This document shows, in pieces, positions 37,628 through 45,944 of a stretch of 64,000 nt of DNA. The DNA comes from Mesorhizobium sp. PAMC28654 (lineage in GTDB: Bacteria; Pseudomonadota; Alphaproteobacteria; Rhizobiales; Rhizobiaceae): the NCBI RefSeq assembly GCF_020616515.1, contig NZ_CP085135.1:5503001-5567000 (forward strand). Direction: 5' to 3'. The notes below the pieces were generated by a model. It did not search any database. It saw only the letters and a program-made list of their open reading frames with translations, and was not told the origin of the DNA. The position numbers and the translations under genes are program-made. The first letter of the stretch is position 1, and each line of letters begins with the position of its first letter.

Positions 37628-37645
37628 CTATTCTACACTGAGCCG
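37628..37645. repeat. attR, right attachment repeat
   Basis: CTATTCTACACTGAGCCG. The minus strand reads CGG CTC AGT GTA GAA TAG, the present 3' end of the response regulator gene. It matches attL at 16 of 18 positions, and both differences are synonymous. Confidence 0.8.
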
Positions 37646-38347
37646 ATACCCAATACCGCGAACGGTCTGCAGCCAGACCGGATTGGACGGGTCGCGCTCG
37701 ATCTTGCGGCGCAGCCGGTTGATCTGGACGTCGATGGTGCGCTCGCCGACTTCCGAATCGTCGCCGACAAGTTCGTGGCGCGGTATGGTCTCGCCGGCCC
37801 GCGCGGCGAAGATCGCCAGGATCTCCTGCTCGCGGTCGGTCAGTTTCAGCGCTTCGCCGCCGCGCTTGAGTTCGCGCCTGGCGATCTGGAACGTGTAAGG
37901 GCCGAAGACCAACTGCTCGACCTTGGGCGTCGTCGCCGGGCCGCCACGGCGCAGGATGTTGTTGATGCGCAGGATCAGCTCGCGCGGGTCGAAGGGTTTT
38001 GGCAAATAGTCGTCGGCGCCGGCCTCGAGGCCACTGATGCGGCTGTCGGTTTCGGAAAGCGCCGTCAGCATCAGGATCGGCACGTTCTTTTCGGCACGCA
38101 GCGACTTGGTGAGGTCGACGCCGCTTTCGCCGGGCATCATGACGTCGAGCACCAGCAGGTCGAAATCGAGGCCGGCGAGCTTGCGCCTGGCCTCGCCGGC
38201 ATTGCCGGCAACGGTGACTCGGAAGCCGTTCTCGGTCAGATATTGCTTGAGCAGGTTACGGATGCGCGTGTCATCGTCGACCACAAGCAGATGCGGCGCA
38301 TCGTCGTCCGGTGCGGCCGCCTGGTCGACCCTCTCATTGCTCTCCAT
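37628..38347 (-). CDS. OmpR-family response regulator with element-supplied C-terminus
   Basis: 239 residues. The receiver domain has acidic pocket Asp24-26 (LLVVDDD), phospho-acceptor Asp68 (LLVLDVMMPGESG) and Lys117 (DYLPKPFDP). A Trans_reg_C winged helix follows (LTDREQEILAIF, VGERTIDVQINRLRRKIE, WLQTVRGIGYRLSVE). The ATG at 38347 lies inside the 3' end of marR (14-base overlap); an in-frame ATG at 38377 is less likely. The last five residues and stop fall in attR. The natural partner kinase is the gene at 10077-11486, now 26 kb away. Confidence 0.93.
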   Translation of the reverse strand: MESNERVDQAAAPDDDAPHLLVVDDDTRIRNLLKQYLTENGFRVTVAGNAGEARRKLAGLDFDLLVLDVMMPGESGVDLTKSLRAEKNVPILMLTALSETDSRISGLEAGADDYLPKPFDPRELILRINNILRRGGPATTPKVEQLVFGPYTFQIARRELKRGGEALKLTDREQEILAIFAARAGETIPRHELVGDDSEVGERTIDVQINRLRRKIERDPSNPVWLQTVRGIGYRLSVE

Positions 38348-38870
38348 GGCTTTTCCCTGACATTTTTGCGGGTCCAACGTCGATCTGCGCCCTTAGTTCC
38401 GGATTGACCATCGCCTCCAGGAACCGTTCCACCAAGGCCCGTTCGGTGGTTCCGGAATCTTCCAATGCAGCATGGATGCGGCGCGACTGTGGCCGCGCCA
38501 GCGCCAGCGCCAGGGCGCGGCCCCTGGCGGTCGGATAAAGTTCGCGCTGGCGTCGGTCGCGGGGCCCCTGCAACTGCACGATATGGTCGGTGTCGATCAA
38601 TTGCTTGAGCACGCGGGCCAGACTCTGCTTGGTGATCTTCAGCACGTCGAGCAGTTCGGCGACGGTGAGGCCCGGCCGGCGGTTGACGAAATGCAGCACG
38701 CGGTGATGGGCGCGGCCAAAGCCATAGTCGGCCAGGATCTGATCGGGATCGGAGGTAAAATCGCGATAGGCGAAGAAGAACAGTTCGATGATGGCGAAGT
38801 CGATGCCGTCCTCGTCGGTGATGGCCGTCCTGATCGGTTTTCCGGCAGCTTGGCTTCGATCCGTCATCAT
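38334..38870 (-). CDS. MarR-family transcriptional regulator
   Basis: 178 residues from ATG 38870 (MMTDRSQAAGKPIRTAITDE). The winged helix is visible in HHRVLHFVNRRPGLTVAELL, DVLKITKQSLARVLKQLIDT and the beta-wing IVQLQGPRDRRQRELYPT. It overlaps the response regulator gene, so MarR, RR and originally HK formed one unit. It probably represses its own promoter through the palindrome at 38895-38909. Confidence 0.9.
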   Translation of the reverse strand: MMTDRSQAAGKPIRTAITDEDGIDFAIIELFFFAYRDFTSDPDQILADYGFGRAHHRVLHFVNRRPGLTVAELLDVLKITKQSLARVLKQLIDTDHIVQLQGPRDRRQRELYPTARGRALALALARPQSRRIHAALEDSGTTERALVERFLEAMVNPELRAQIDVGPAKMSGKSHGEQ

Positions 38871-38894
38871 TTCTCCGTCCAAAAGGGAAATTAT

Positions 38895-38909
38895 GTCAGT
38901 ACTATTGAC
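38895..38909. promoter_or_regulatory. Candidate MarR operator upstream of marR
   Basis: GTCAGTACTATTGAC is a 15-bp near-palindrome (one mismatched pair plus the centre) 25 bases upstream of the marR start, in the gap shared with ilvE. MarR-type dimers typically bind such sites. Confidence 0.5.
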
Positions 38910-39136
38910 GCAATTTCCCGGCAATGGTAATTTTTGACAAGCTTTTCGGCGGATTGCGAACAAAAAGGCAAGAGAAGACCGTTTTTCCGGAACTTCCTGA
39001 GTTTGCCAGACTTCAATTATCCGCCTACGCTTCACCACCTTGGCCGCGTCCGCGCTTCGCGATCTCAGCGCTTTGCGGGGCCGGCACGAACACGCAACGA
39101 CAATGATATGCGGGCCACCGCCCGTGGGAGGTTACC

Positions 39137-40030
39137 ATGGCATCCGTTCCCTTCGACCAGTTGGACGGCTTCATCTGGATGAATGGCGAGTTCGTCCAGT
39201 GGGGCGACGCCAAGATCCACGTGCTCACGCACGGCCTGCATTACGCCAGTGCCGTGTTCGAGGGCGAGCGTGCCTATGGCGGCGAGATATTCAAGCTCAA
39301 CGAACACACCGAGCGCCTGCATGAATCGGCCCGTCTGCTTGGTTTCAAGATCCCCTATTCGGTGGCCGAACTCAACGACGCCTCGACCACGCTGTTGAAG
39401 AAGCAGGGCTTCCAGGACGCGTATGTGCGGCCGATCGCCTGGCGCGGCAGCGAGCAGATGGGCGTTTCGGCGCAGAACAACCGCATCAACTGCGCCATCG
39501 CCATCTGGCAGTGGCCGAGCTATTTCGACCCGGCGCAGAAGCTCAAGGGCATCCGCCTGGACATGGCGGAATGGCGCCGGCCCGATCCGCGCACCGCGCC
39601 CTCCAAGTCGAAGGCCGCCGGCCTCTACATGATCTGCACCATGTCCAAGCACGCCGCCGAAGCCAAGGGCTATGCCGATGCCATGATGCTCGACTGGCGT
39701 GGCCAGGTCGCGGAAGCGACCGGCGCCAACATCTTCTTCGTCAAGGACGGCAAGATCCACACGCCGAAGCCCGATTGCTTCCTCGACGGCATCACCCGCC
39801 GCACGGTCATTGGCCTGGCCAGGGATCGCGGCCTCGAGGTGATCGAGCGCGCCATCATGCCGGAAGAACTGGAAGGCTTCGAACAGTGTTTCCTCACCGG
39901 AACGGCGGCGGAAGTGACACCGGTTTCGGAGATCGGGCCCTACCGATTCGAGGTTGGTGAAATCGCCAAGACCCTGATGAACGACTATTCCGCCGCTGTT
40001 CAGCCCAAGCAAGCGATCGCCGCCGAATAA
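39137..40030 (+). CDS. ilvE: Branched-chain amino acid aminotransferase
   Basis: 297 residues, fold type IV PLP enzyme. The PLP lysine is in PSKSKAAGLYMIC (Lys159 by alignment), and GLHYASAVFEGERAYGG and VAEATGANIFFVKDGKIHTP are the substrate- and phosphate-binding blocks. It transfers amino groups between glutamate and the 2-oxo acids of Leu, Ile and Val. It is divergent from marR and has GGGAGG before the ATG. Confidence 0.92.
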   Translation: MASVPFDQLDGFIWMNGEFVQWGDAKIHVLTHGLHYASAVFEGERAYGGEIFKLNEHTERLHESARLLGFKIPYSVAELNDASTTLLKKQGFQDAYVRPIAWRGSEQMGVSAQNNRINCAIAIWQWPSYFDPAQKLKGIRLDMAEWRRPDPRTAPSKSKAAGLYMICTMSKHAAEAKGYADAMMLDWRGQVAEATGANIFFVKDGKIHTPKPDCFLDGITRRTVIGLARDRGLEVIERAIMPEELEGFEQCFLTGTAAEVTPVSEIGPYRFEVGEIAKTLMNDYSAAVQPKQAIAAE

Positions 40031-40058
40031 AGCAACGTCAAATGTTTCAATGATGTGA

Positions 40059-40078
40059 AGGCGGTTTTCGAACCGCCT
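40059..40078 (+). terminator. Intrinsic terminator after ilvE
   Basis: Stem AGGCGGTT/AACCGCCT with a TTCG loop, then CTTTCATTT, 28 bases after the ilvE stop. Confidence 0.75.
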
Positions 40079-40174
40079 CTTTCATTTGAGCTTGCCTGCA
40101 TTTGACTTTCCCCCAATTCGGCGTCTCATGATGAGGTCGGCCCGGGAGGCTGGCGCTATGGAGGGACTGGTAAC

Positions 40175-40492
40175 ATGGACATGAATACGCTTCTTCCGAT
40201 CATTGTACAGGTGATCGCGGGTGTCGTCGGGGGGCAGGCGATCGGTGCGGCGCTCAAGACTGCGGCGCTGGGGCAGCTTCCCAAGATCCTGGGTGGAGCC
40301 ATTGGCGGCGTCGGCGGCGCGGCCATTCTCGGCAGCCTGCTCGGCGGCGGCGCGGTCGACCCGGCAGCAGCTGCCACGGCGGCCGGTGGTCTGGGCAGCG
40401 TTCTGGACATCAAGAACATTGTCGGCGGCGCTGGCGGCGGCGCGATCCTGACCGGCATCATCGGCGCGGTCATGGGCGCGATGAACAAGTAA
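40175..40492 (+). CDS. Small Gly/Ala-rich membrane protein
   Basis: 105 residues with two or three hydrophobic glycine-zipper segments (LLPIIVQVIAGVVGGQAIGA, ILGGAIGGVGGAAILGSLLG, GGGAILTGIIGAVMGAMNK). It resembles unnamed rhizobial proteins in composition only. GTAACATGGACATGAAT leaves two possible ATGs, 40175 or 40181. No function can be proposed beyond membrane association. Confidence 0.7.
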   Translation: MDMNTLLPIIVQVIAGVVGGQAIGAALKTAALGQLPKILGGAIGGVGGAAILGSLLGGGAVDPAAAATAAGGLGSVLDIKNIVGGAGGGAILTGIIGAVMGAMNK

Positions 40493-40551
40493 GCCCTAGA
40501 GCCGGATGATTTCAGGTCGAATCGACCTGAAATCTGAATCCGTCTCTAGAT

Positions 40552-40612
40552 CAAGGAATAGAGCATGATGTCGTCCGAAAACCGCTTCATACTTTTCGGC
40601 ATCATGCTCTAG
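40552..40612. repeat. RIME-like intergenic hairpin, copy 2
   Basis: Arms TAGAGCATGATG and CATCATGCTCTA close a stem with an inner TCCGAAAA/CTTTTCGG pairing. A second small stem (TTTCAGGTC/GACCTGAAA) precedes it at 40511-40534. Same family as copies at 5200 and 48344. Confidence 0.75.
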
Positions 40613-40630
40613 GGGTCTCAGTCAAATTCC

Positions 40631-40652
40631 ATGGGCGGCTTCGGCCGCCCAT
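40631..40652 (+). terminator. Hairpin terminator
   Basis: Stem ATGGGCGGC/GCCGCCCAT with a TTCG loop, followed by TTCCGTTTT. It could end transcription of the small membrane-protein gene before the next promoter. Confidence 0.6.
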
Positions 40653-40741
40653 TTCCGTTTTGGGCACTCACTGTTCACTCTCGGCGGTAGACGTTTCGCG
40701 CCTCATTGCCTACATCGGGGCGAGACAGCGAAAGGACGATC

Positions 40742-41380
40742 ATGGGTCAGCTCAATGCCGGCATCGTGCCGGTCACACCCTTCCAGCAGAACTGCACCAT
40801 CCTGTTCGACATGGATGACAAGCATGGTGTCGTCGTCGACCCGGGCGGCGACATCGACAAGGTGCTCGCGGCGCTGAAGGACAATGCGATCACGCCCAGC
40901 GCCATCTGGATCACGCATGGCCATATCGACCATGCCGGCGGGGCGATGGAGCTGAAGGAGGCGCTCGGCATCGAGATCATCGGCCCGCACGTGGCCGACA
41001 AATCGTTGCTCGACAATCTGGAAAACCAGGGCAGGCGCTATGGCATCGCCGGCGCGCGCGACTGCGTGCCCGACCGGTTTCTCGTCGAGGGCGAGACCGT
41101 GTCGTTCGGCTCGCATGTCTTCGAGGTGCTGCATTGCCCCGGCCATGCGCCTGGCCATGTCGTTTATTACAACCGCGCAGCCAAGTTCGCCCATGTTGGC
41201 GATGTTCTGTTTCGCGGCTCGGTCGGCCGCACCGACCTGCCGGGCGGTGATCATGCGACCTTGATCGCCTCGATCAAGGACAAGCTCTTGCCGCTCGGCG
41301 ACGATATCGGCTTCATCTGCGGCCATGGTCCCGGCGGCCGTTTTGGCGAGGAGCGGCGGACCAATCCATTCCTGACCTGA
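40742..41380 (+). CDS. MBL-fold metallohydrolase (glyoxalase II-like)
   Basis: 212 residues. Complete metal motif THGHIDHAGG (HxHxDH), then His in HCPGHAPGHVVYY, Asp in HVGDVLFRGSVGRTDLPGGD and the C-terminal His in FICGHGPGG. It belongs to the hydroxyacylglutathione hydrolase-like (YcbL) group and probably hydrolyses a thioester in the cytoplasm. The ATG 40742 follows AAAGGACG. Confidence 0.9.
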   Translation: MGQLNAGIVPVTPFQQNCTILFDMDDKHGVVVDPGGDIDKVLAALKDNAITPSAIWITHGHIDHAGGAMELKEALGIEIIGPHVADKSLLDNLENQGRRYGIAGARDCVPDRFLVEGETVSFGSHVFEVLHCPGHAPGHVVYYNRAAKFAHVGDVLFRGSVGRTDLPGGDHATLIASIKDKLLPLGDDIGFICGHGPGGRFGEERRTNPFLT

Positions 41381-41478
41381 TGTACTTCAGATGATACAGG
41401 CCTGCTGAAACCGGCCTGCTTCGAACGCCGACCTTGGCTCTTTTTTCATGAGCTCTGAGCTGCCCGTTCAAAATCGGC

Positions 41479-41513
41479 AAAAAAAGCGCTGTCCGTTAGG
41501 GCAGCGCTTTTTT
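41479..41513. terminator. Bidirectional intrinsic terminator
   Basis: AAAAAAAGCGCTG and CAGCGCTTTTTT flank a ten-base loop. Poly-A and poly-T on opposite sides let it stop both the rightward hydrolase gene and the leftward BA14K gene. Confidence 0.88.
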
Positions 41514-41589
41514 GTTCGGGAGGGGCAGGGAAGCCTCGACCGATCCGCGTCCCCGGGAGGACAAGGACGCAGTATGCTGGATAGCTCGT

Positions 41590-41991
41590 TCAGTTGGCGG
41601 TGCAGAAATGCCGCGCGCCATCATTGCCGATGAACGTGCCGGTCCGGGCATTGAAGGTCCGGTAGCGGTCCGAGCAGTACTCGTACCAGCCCCGGGTCCA
41701 CGGCTCGGCATAGCCGTTGTAGGCCACCTGCGGCTCCACATAGTAGCGGCGTACCGGCCGATGATAATAACGATAGTCGTAGTCGTCATAGCCGGGATCG
41801 TAGTAGGTCGGCTGCGTGAGCGCGCCAGCAATCAGGGCGCCAGTTGCAAGGCCGACCACGCCGGCGGCGAGGGCATCGCCGCCGCCGCGATGATGCCAGC
41901 GCCAGTCATCGGCGCTTGCGGCGGGCAAGGTCGCGGCCATCGTCGCTAGGACGGCGGCGGACAGGATGGCAGTTTTGAAAACTCGGTTCAT
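41590..41991 (-). CDS. BA14K family protein
   Basis: 133 residues with a Sec signal peptide (MNRVFKTAILSAAVLATMAA, cleavage near ASA-DD), a glycine/alanine hydrophobic stretch (AAGVVGLATGALIAGAL), a Tyr-rich linker and the BA14K C-terminal motif WYEYCSDRYRTFNARTGTF with paired cysteines. The Brucella BA14K protein is an immunoreactive lectin-like envelope protein. The start was chosen at the signal peptide, after GGAGATCGAC. Confidence 0.85.
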   Translation of the reverse strand: MNRVFKTAILSAAVLATMAATLPAASADDWRWHHRGGGDALAAGVVGLATGALIAGALTQPTYYDPGYDDYDYRYYHRPVRRYYVEPQVAYNGYAEPWTRGWYEYCSDRYRTFNARTGTFIGNDGARHFCTAN

Positions 41992-42206
41992 GTCGATCTC
42001 CTTCGTGCCGGTCCGTGCGGTCTCGGGGGGATACGATCCGGCTTTACGGATGACTAATATACGACCGTGGCTGAACGGAGGCTGAACGAAATCGACCGGC
42101 AATTCATGGGGTGGGATCACATCAACGTGAAAAACGCGGTCGTCCGCCACCGAGAGGTGAGTAGGGCACTTTCGCCTGAGCGGTGATTGTCCGGTCTGAA
42201 GCCGGC

Positions 42207-42419
42207 TTAGCCGATCGAAAGGTTGACGGCCTTGGGTCCCTTGCCGCGCTTGTCCGGCTCGGTGTCGAATGACACTTTCTGCCCATCCTCAAGACCGGGA
42301 AGACCCGATGCCTGCACAGCCGAAATATGGACGAAGACATCCTTGGCGCCATCGTCCGGCGTGATGAAGCCGAAGCCCTTGGCATGGTTGAAGAATTTGA
42401 CGGTGCCGGTCTGCGGCAT
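42207..42419 (-). CDS. Cold-shock protein (CspA family)
   Basis: 70-residue single cold-shock domain with RNP1 KGFGFITP and RNP2 VFVHIS, binding single-stranded nucleic acid. Its start ([17 protein letters not shown]) was set to the family length rather than the longer in-frame ATG at 42440. Confidence 0.93.
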   Translation of the reverse strand: MPQTGTVKFFNHAKGFGFITPDDGAKDVFVHISAVQASGLPGLEDGQKVSFDTEPDKRGKGPKAVNLSIG

Positions 42420-42547
42420 GGGAAGCTCCCTTAATCCCATAAAGTCCAGTCTCGGGCCGGCAAATGCCCGAAGGGAAATTTGTCCTTTATTTTGGCGCTA
42501 TCGGCAAGAGAAAGTTTTGACCGGCCCGCTGGAGCACCGCGGGCATG

Positions 42548-42578
42548 AAAAAGGCGCGACGGAAACCGCCGCGCCTTT
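42548..42578 (-). terminator. Intrinsic terminator of the csp gene at 42665
   Basis: Minus strand: GGCGCGGCGG, TTT loop, CCGTCGCGCC, then TTTTT. It lies 87 bases after the csp stop. Confidence 0.85.
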
Positions 42579-42664
42579 CAAAAATTCAAACCCAGCTTCG
42601 CACACCTGTTCAAGGCGTAGAAGCCTCCTTGCGCGCCCACCGGGACGCGCAGTGTGCCGATGGT

Positions 42665-42877
42665 TCAGGCCGCGCGGAGATTGACCGCCTTGGGGCCCTT
42701 GCCCATGCGGTCCGGCTCGACGTCGAAGGTGACCTTCTGGCCATCGACGAGCGTGCGCAGGCCCGAAGCCTCGATCGCGGAGATGTGGACAAACACGTCC
42801 TTGGCGCCACCGTCGGGCGTGATGAAACCGAAGCCTTTGGTCGCGTTGAAGAATTTAACGGTGCCGGTCTGGGCCAT
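42665..42877 (-). CDS. Cold-shock protein (CspA family), second copy
   Basis: 70 residues, [20 protein letters not shown], with RNP1 and RNP2 intact. It is closely similar to the copy at 42207, which suggests tandem duplication. GGAGTTTCCCC before the ATG suggests a moderate ribosome-binding site. The 5' region (42878-43100) is long and could be a temperature-sensing leader. Confidence 0.93.
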   Translation of the reverse strand: MAQTGTVKFFNATKGFGFITPDGGAKDVFVHISAIEASGLRTLVDGQKVTFDVEPDRMGKGPKAVNLRAA

Positions 42878-43402
42878 TGGGGAAACTCCTTCACCCGTTC
42901 AGTCTTTGATGGTCCTGCCCGCCACCTGGCGTCGAGGGCAAGTCCCGGTGGTTGCTTCGGCAGTCATGCATTGGCGCATGGTCAAACCCCCCGCCGAAAA
43001 CGGGGCCGTCAGAGATTCACAGTATCGGGGAAAGGTCGTCCAAAACGTTCCGCTCTCCGGGTCGCAAATGCCCGAACACGGAATTTATCGCACGGAAACG
43101 TGAGGGTTGCAAGACAGTGCCGCGGGTCGCCCTGATGGGCGCGTCCGACGCATGATGTTCATTGATTTCGATGGGCAGGGGATAGACTTGGAGCGCGGCC
43201 GGGTCATCGGCCAGAGACGGGCCAAGCATGGGCCAGCGTGCGAAAAGCGGTGGATAGAGGAGCGCATCCAGAGGTTCACGGCGCGCCTTTGCCGAACGCA
43301 TCGCCGCTTGCAAACAGGGGTTGCAATCGGCGGCGGAATGAAGAGGAATGGCATGGCATCGCCAGTTTGCGCATGGCAGGGCACTTGGGGAGGGACATGG
43401 TC
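42878..43402. other. Gap between csp and the Kazal-domain gene
   Basis: 525 bases. The left part is presumably the csp promoter and leader. An inverted repeat around CCCCGCCGAAAACGGGG (42988-43006) is visible. A minus-strand ORF at 43017-43313 (with MRSAKARREPLDALLYPPLF) has protein-like composition but no family I recognise, so it is left uncalled. Confidence 0.35.
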
Positions 43403-43804
43403 ATGAAATTTCTGGCGGCAATGTTCTCGCGTCAGGGCTTTGCCATCCTGTTCCTGTCGGCAATCCTTGCCGCCTGCACGGTCGTGGCGGATGACGGCCC
43501 CGGTCCGCGCCCACGCCCGCCAAGGCCCGAGCCGCAATTCTGCTCCATGCAGTATCAGCCAGTCTGTGCCCGGCGCGGCGGCGATCGCCAGACCTTCGCC
43601 AATGCCTGCCTTGCCGACCGGGCCGGATATCGCATCATCCGCGACGGCCAGTGCCGTGACGGCGGCGGCGGTGGGGAACAGACATTCTGCACGCGCGAAT
43701 ATCGCCCGGTCTGCGCCCGTCGCCGCGGCGAGATGCGCAGCTTCCCCAATGCCTGCGAGGCACGCGCCGCGGACTATCGCGTGGTTGGCGACGGGCCGTG
43801 CTGA
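43403..43804 (+). CDS. Lipoprotein with two Kazal-like domains
   Basis: 133 residues. The signal peptide ends in a lipobox (FLSAILAAC), so it is a predicted lipoprotein exported by Sec and modified by Lgt. After a Pro/Arg linker come two repeats of the Kazal pattern: FCSMQYQPVCARRGGDRQTF with NACLADRAGYRIIRDGQC, and FCTREYRPVCARRRGEMRSF with NACEARAADYRVVGDGPC. Kazal domains inhibit serine proteases. ATG 43403 fits the GGGGAGGGA site best; 43397 is the alternative. Confidence 0.82.
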   Translation: MKFLAAMFSRQGFAILFLSAILAACTVVADDGPGPRPRPPRPEPQFCSMQYQPVCARRGGDRQTFANACLADRAGYRIIRDGQCRDGGGGGEQTFCTREYRPVCARRRGEMRSFPNACEARAADYRVVGDGPC

Positions 43805-43820
43805 GGGGGCAAGAACCGCT

Positions 43821-44438
43821 CTACTTGGCCACCCCGACATAGGCCTTGCCCTTAAGCAGGGCAGCCAGGTGGGCCGCATTCGCGGCGGCCATCTCGATCA
43901 TGCCGGCGACCTTGTCTGGGGTTTTCGGCAGGTCGACATAGTTGACGTCGCCCATGGCCTCGCCCACCCAGTAGACACCGCCATTGGCCGGGATGGTGAA
44001 GCCGACATCGTTGAGCGACTGGAAGCATTCGGCGTGGCAATGATGCGCTCCGTCCTCATTGCCGACGATCGCCACCAGCGCGACCTTGCCGGCTGCAGGC
44101 ATGCGCCCCTTGTCGTCGGTCTCCTCGAGAAAGGCGTCCATGCGTTCCATGACACGCTTGGCCACGCTTGACGGCTGGCCCATCCAGATCGGCAGGCCGA
44201 GGATGAAGATGTCGGCCGCGATGATCTTTTCGCGCAATTTCGGCCAGTCGTCACCCTTGCCCATGTCGGACAAGACGCCCGGCTTGATGTCATGGTCGAG
44301 GGCCCGCACGACCTCGCCCTTCACACCATGCGGCTTCAGGGCCGAGAGCAGATCGGCGATGATCTTGTCGGTGGATGATTTCTCCTTGTCACCGGAGGCT
44401 TTCAGCGAGCAATTCATGGCAAAGGCGGTGAGGGACAT
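43821..44438 (-). CDS. Flavodoxin-fold NAD(P)H-dependent FMN reductase family protein
   Basis: 205 residues: FMN phosphate loop NCSLKASGDKEKSSTDKII, then IFILGLPIWMGQPSSVAKRV and VAIVGNEDGAHHCHAECFQS, the typical order of the WrbA/NQO-like family. It probably reduces quinones or flavin in the cytosol. It is convergent with the Kazal gene, 16 bases apart. Confidence 0.87.
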   Translation of the reverse strand: MSLTAFAMNCSLKASGDKEKSSTDKIIADLLSALKPHGVKGEVVRALDHDIKPGVLSDMGKGDDWPKLREKIIAADIFILGLPIWMGQPSSVAKRVMERMDAFLEETDDKGRMPAAGKVALVAIVGNEDGAHHCHAECFQSLNDVGFTIPANGGVYWVGEAMGDVNYVDLPKTPDKVAGMIEMAAANAAHLAALLKGKAYVGVAK

Positions 44439-44535
44439 CGTGCGCTTTCCTGCATGTTGATGTGTAGGCCCAACGTCGTCACGGGCTGGCGGTTGCGTTC
44501 AGTCCGGTATGATGGTTGGCAAGGCGACGCCGCGC

Positions 44536-44760
44536 TCACATCCCTTCCGGATACGCACCATCGGCCGGGCCGGCATAAAGTTCGCCGCCATCCTCGTCGG
44601 AGATGCGCAGGCGGTCGGGGATCTGTGGCATGGCCAGCGTGTGGAAGAGCGCGGTGGCGCCCTGTAGTGCGGCGCGCAGGTTAGGCGCTTCCAGCGATAC
44701 CCTGTCGAGCGTAGCCTCGTCGGCCTCGCGGGACCGGTAGAACTCGATGAGGAAGTTCAA
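44536..44760 (-). CDS. Hypothetical small protein
   Basis: 74 residues, MNFLIEFYRSREADEATLDR, acidic with a hydrophobic N-terminal beta strand; it may fold as a small alpha/beta domain. Rhizobial genomes contain similar unnamed proteins. No function is assignable. Confidence 0.55.
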   Translation of the reverse strand: MNFLIEFYRSREADEATLDRVSLEAPNLRAALQGATALFHTLAMPQIPDRLRISDEDGGELYAGPADGAYPEGM

Positions 44761-44851
44761 GCAAGCCTCCGTGATGCGGGCGAGGCGTTGCGCGATCCCG
44801 CTATCGCGCTGGAGACAGCCTTTGGCGCCGAATGGCGCCGAAGGGAGCGTG

Positions 44852-44989
44852 TCAGGCCTTCGATTTCGGCTTCATGCCGGATTCTGCCTGCTTGACGGCC
44901 GAGCCGAACGGGGAGGCGGGCTTGGCCGCGACCTTTTCCTTCTTGGGCTTGCGTGTCTCGCGGTTGCTGCGCTGTTGGCCCTTGGCCAT
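44852..44989 (-). CDS. Hypothetical small basic protein
   Basis: 45 residues, very Lys-rich (MAKGQQRSNRETRKPKKEKV, ending SGMKPKSKA), so probably disordered and possibly nucleic-acid binding. It is one of a run of small genes on this strand. Confidence 0.6.
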   Translation of the reverse strand: MAKGQQRSNRETRKPKKEKVAAKPASPFGSAVKQAESGMKPKSKA

Positions 44990-45023
44990 GTTCAATGCTC
45001 CTGGTGCTGGTGTTGTTGAGGTC

Positions 45024-45275
45024 TCAGACCGCTGGATTGTTGTCGGCCGGTTCGAGATTGTCTTCGGTGGTGACCCGCTCGTGGGTCTCCTGATCGCTGC
45101 GGATCCGGTATTGCGGCGAGCCGTCCTTGACCGGCAGCTTGCTCTGGATCTGGAACAGTTCCGCCGTTTTCTGGACAAGGCCCATGCGGCTCTTCATGCG
45201 GACCGTCTGGCCGACCGCGAAAAGATGCACGGGCGTGTCGTTGCGCGGGCGCGTGTTCTGCTGGAAGCGGATCAT
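45024..45275 (-). CDS. Hypothetical protein, SH3-like
   Basis: 83 residues. FAVGQTVRMKSRMGL and YRIRSDQETHERVTTEDNLE suggest a small barrel similar to other short rhizobial proteins. The start overlaps the upstream stop by four bases (ATGA), so it is coupled to the gene at 45272-45538. Confidence 0.6.
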   Translation of the reverse strand: MIRFQQNTRPRNDTPVHLFAVGQTVRMKSRMGLVQKTAELFQIQSKLPVKDGSPQYRIRSDQETHERVTTEDNLEPADNNPAV

Positions 45276-45538
45276 GCTGCGTTCTCCCTGTCGCGCGTCA
45301 GCGCTGCTTCGAGTTCGGTCTGGTCAATGGCGACGAGCTGGCTGGTCGGGTTTCTCATCGTCCTTGCCGGCAAATGGATGAAGGTGGCGACACGGCGCCA
45401 GGCAAGCCATGACAGGCCGTCGATCAGCTCGTCGTCATGGTCGATGTCGTAGTCGCCAGCCGGCAACTGCCCTTCCACGCCTCCCAGCACGAAGGGTGCC
45501 GTGAAATGCGCGATGGAATGGGTGGTGCGGGCCGACAT
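45272..45538 (-). CDS. Hypothetical protein coupled to the 45024 gene
   Basis: 88 residues, MSARTTHSIAHFTAPFVLGG, then LPAGDYDIDHDDELIDGLSW and RRVATFIHLPA. The pair of genes recurs in my memory of rhizobial genomes without a known role. A start further upstream would run through a terminator hairpin and was rejected. Confidence 0.6.
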   Translation of the reverse strand: MSARTTHSIAHFTAPFVLGGVEGQLPAGDYDIDHDDELIDGLSWLAWRRVATFIHLPARTMRNPTSQLVAIDQTELEAALTRDRENAA

Positions 45539-45627
45539 CTGGTTGTGCCTCGACGTTTTTTGTTCCGGTATCAGCCGGGATAACCTTGCCTTGTGGCGCA
45601 ATGCGAACGAACAGCGTGTCAGAAAAC

Positions 45628-45653
45628 AAAAAAGCGGGGACGAGCCCCGCTTT
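45628..45653 (-). terminator. Intrinsic terminator of the csp gene at 45738
   Basis: Minus strand GCGGGG, five-base loop, CCCCGC and TTTTTTG; 84 bases after the stop. Confidence 0.85.
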
Positions 45654-45737
45654 CCTATTTCCGGCAATCGCTGGAAATAAGCCGCTTTCGAGAGCTGCCA
45701 GTACATCCGTGGTCAGCGTTCATCGAATTCGGCCGGA

Positions 45738-45944
45738 TCAGATCAGTTGCAGATTGGCTGCCGATTCGCGGCCCTTGGTGTCGCGATCGAGCTCGAATTG
45801 CAGTTTCTGGCCTTCGGCCAGGCCGGGGAAGCCGGCGCGTTCAAGCGCGCTGACATGGACGAAAACGTCCTTGCCGCCATCTGTTGGCTGAATGAAGCCA
45901 AAGCCCTTCTGGCCATTGTAGAACTTTACAGTTCCGGTGTTCAT
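45738..45944 (-). CDS. Cold-shock protein (CspA family), third copy
   Basis: 68 residues, MNTGTVKFYNGQKGFGFIQP, with RNP2 VFVHVS. It is more divergent than the pair at 42.2-42.9 kb. The upstream region 45945-46150 is AT-rich, as expected for a csp leader. Confidence 0.92.
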   Translation of the reverse strand: MNTGTVKFYNGQKGFGFIQPTDGGKDVFVHVSALERAGFPGLAEGQKLQFELDRDTKGRESAANLQLI

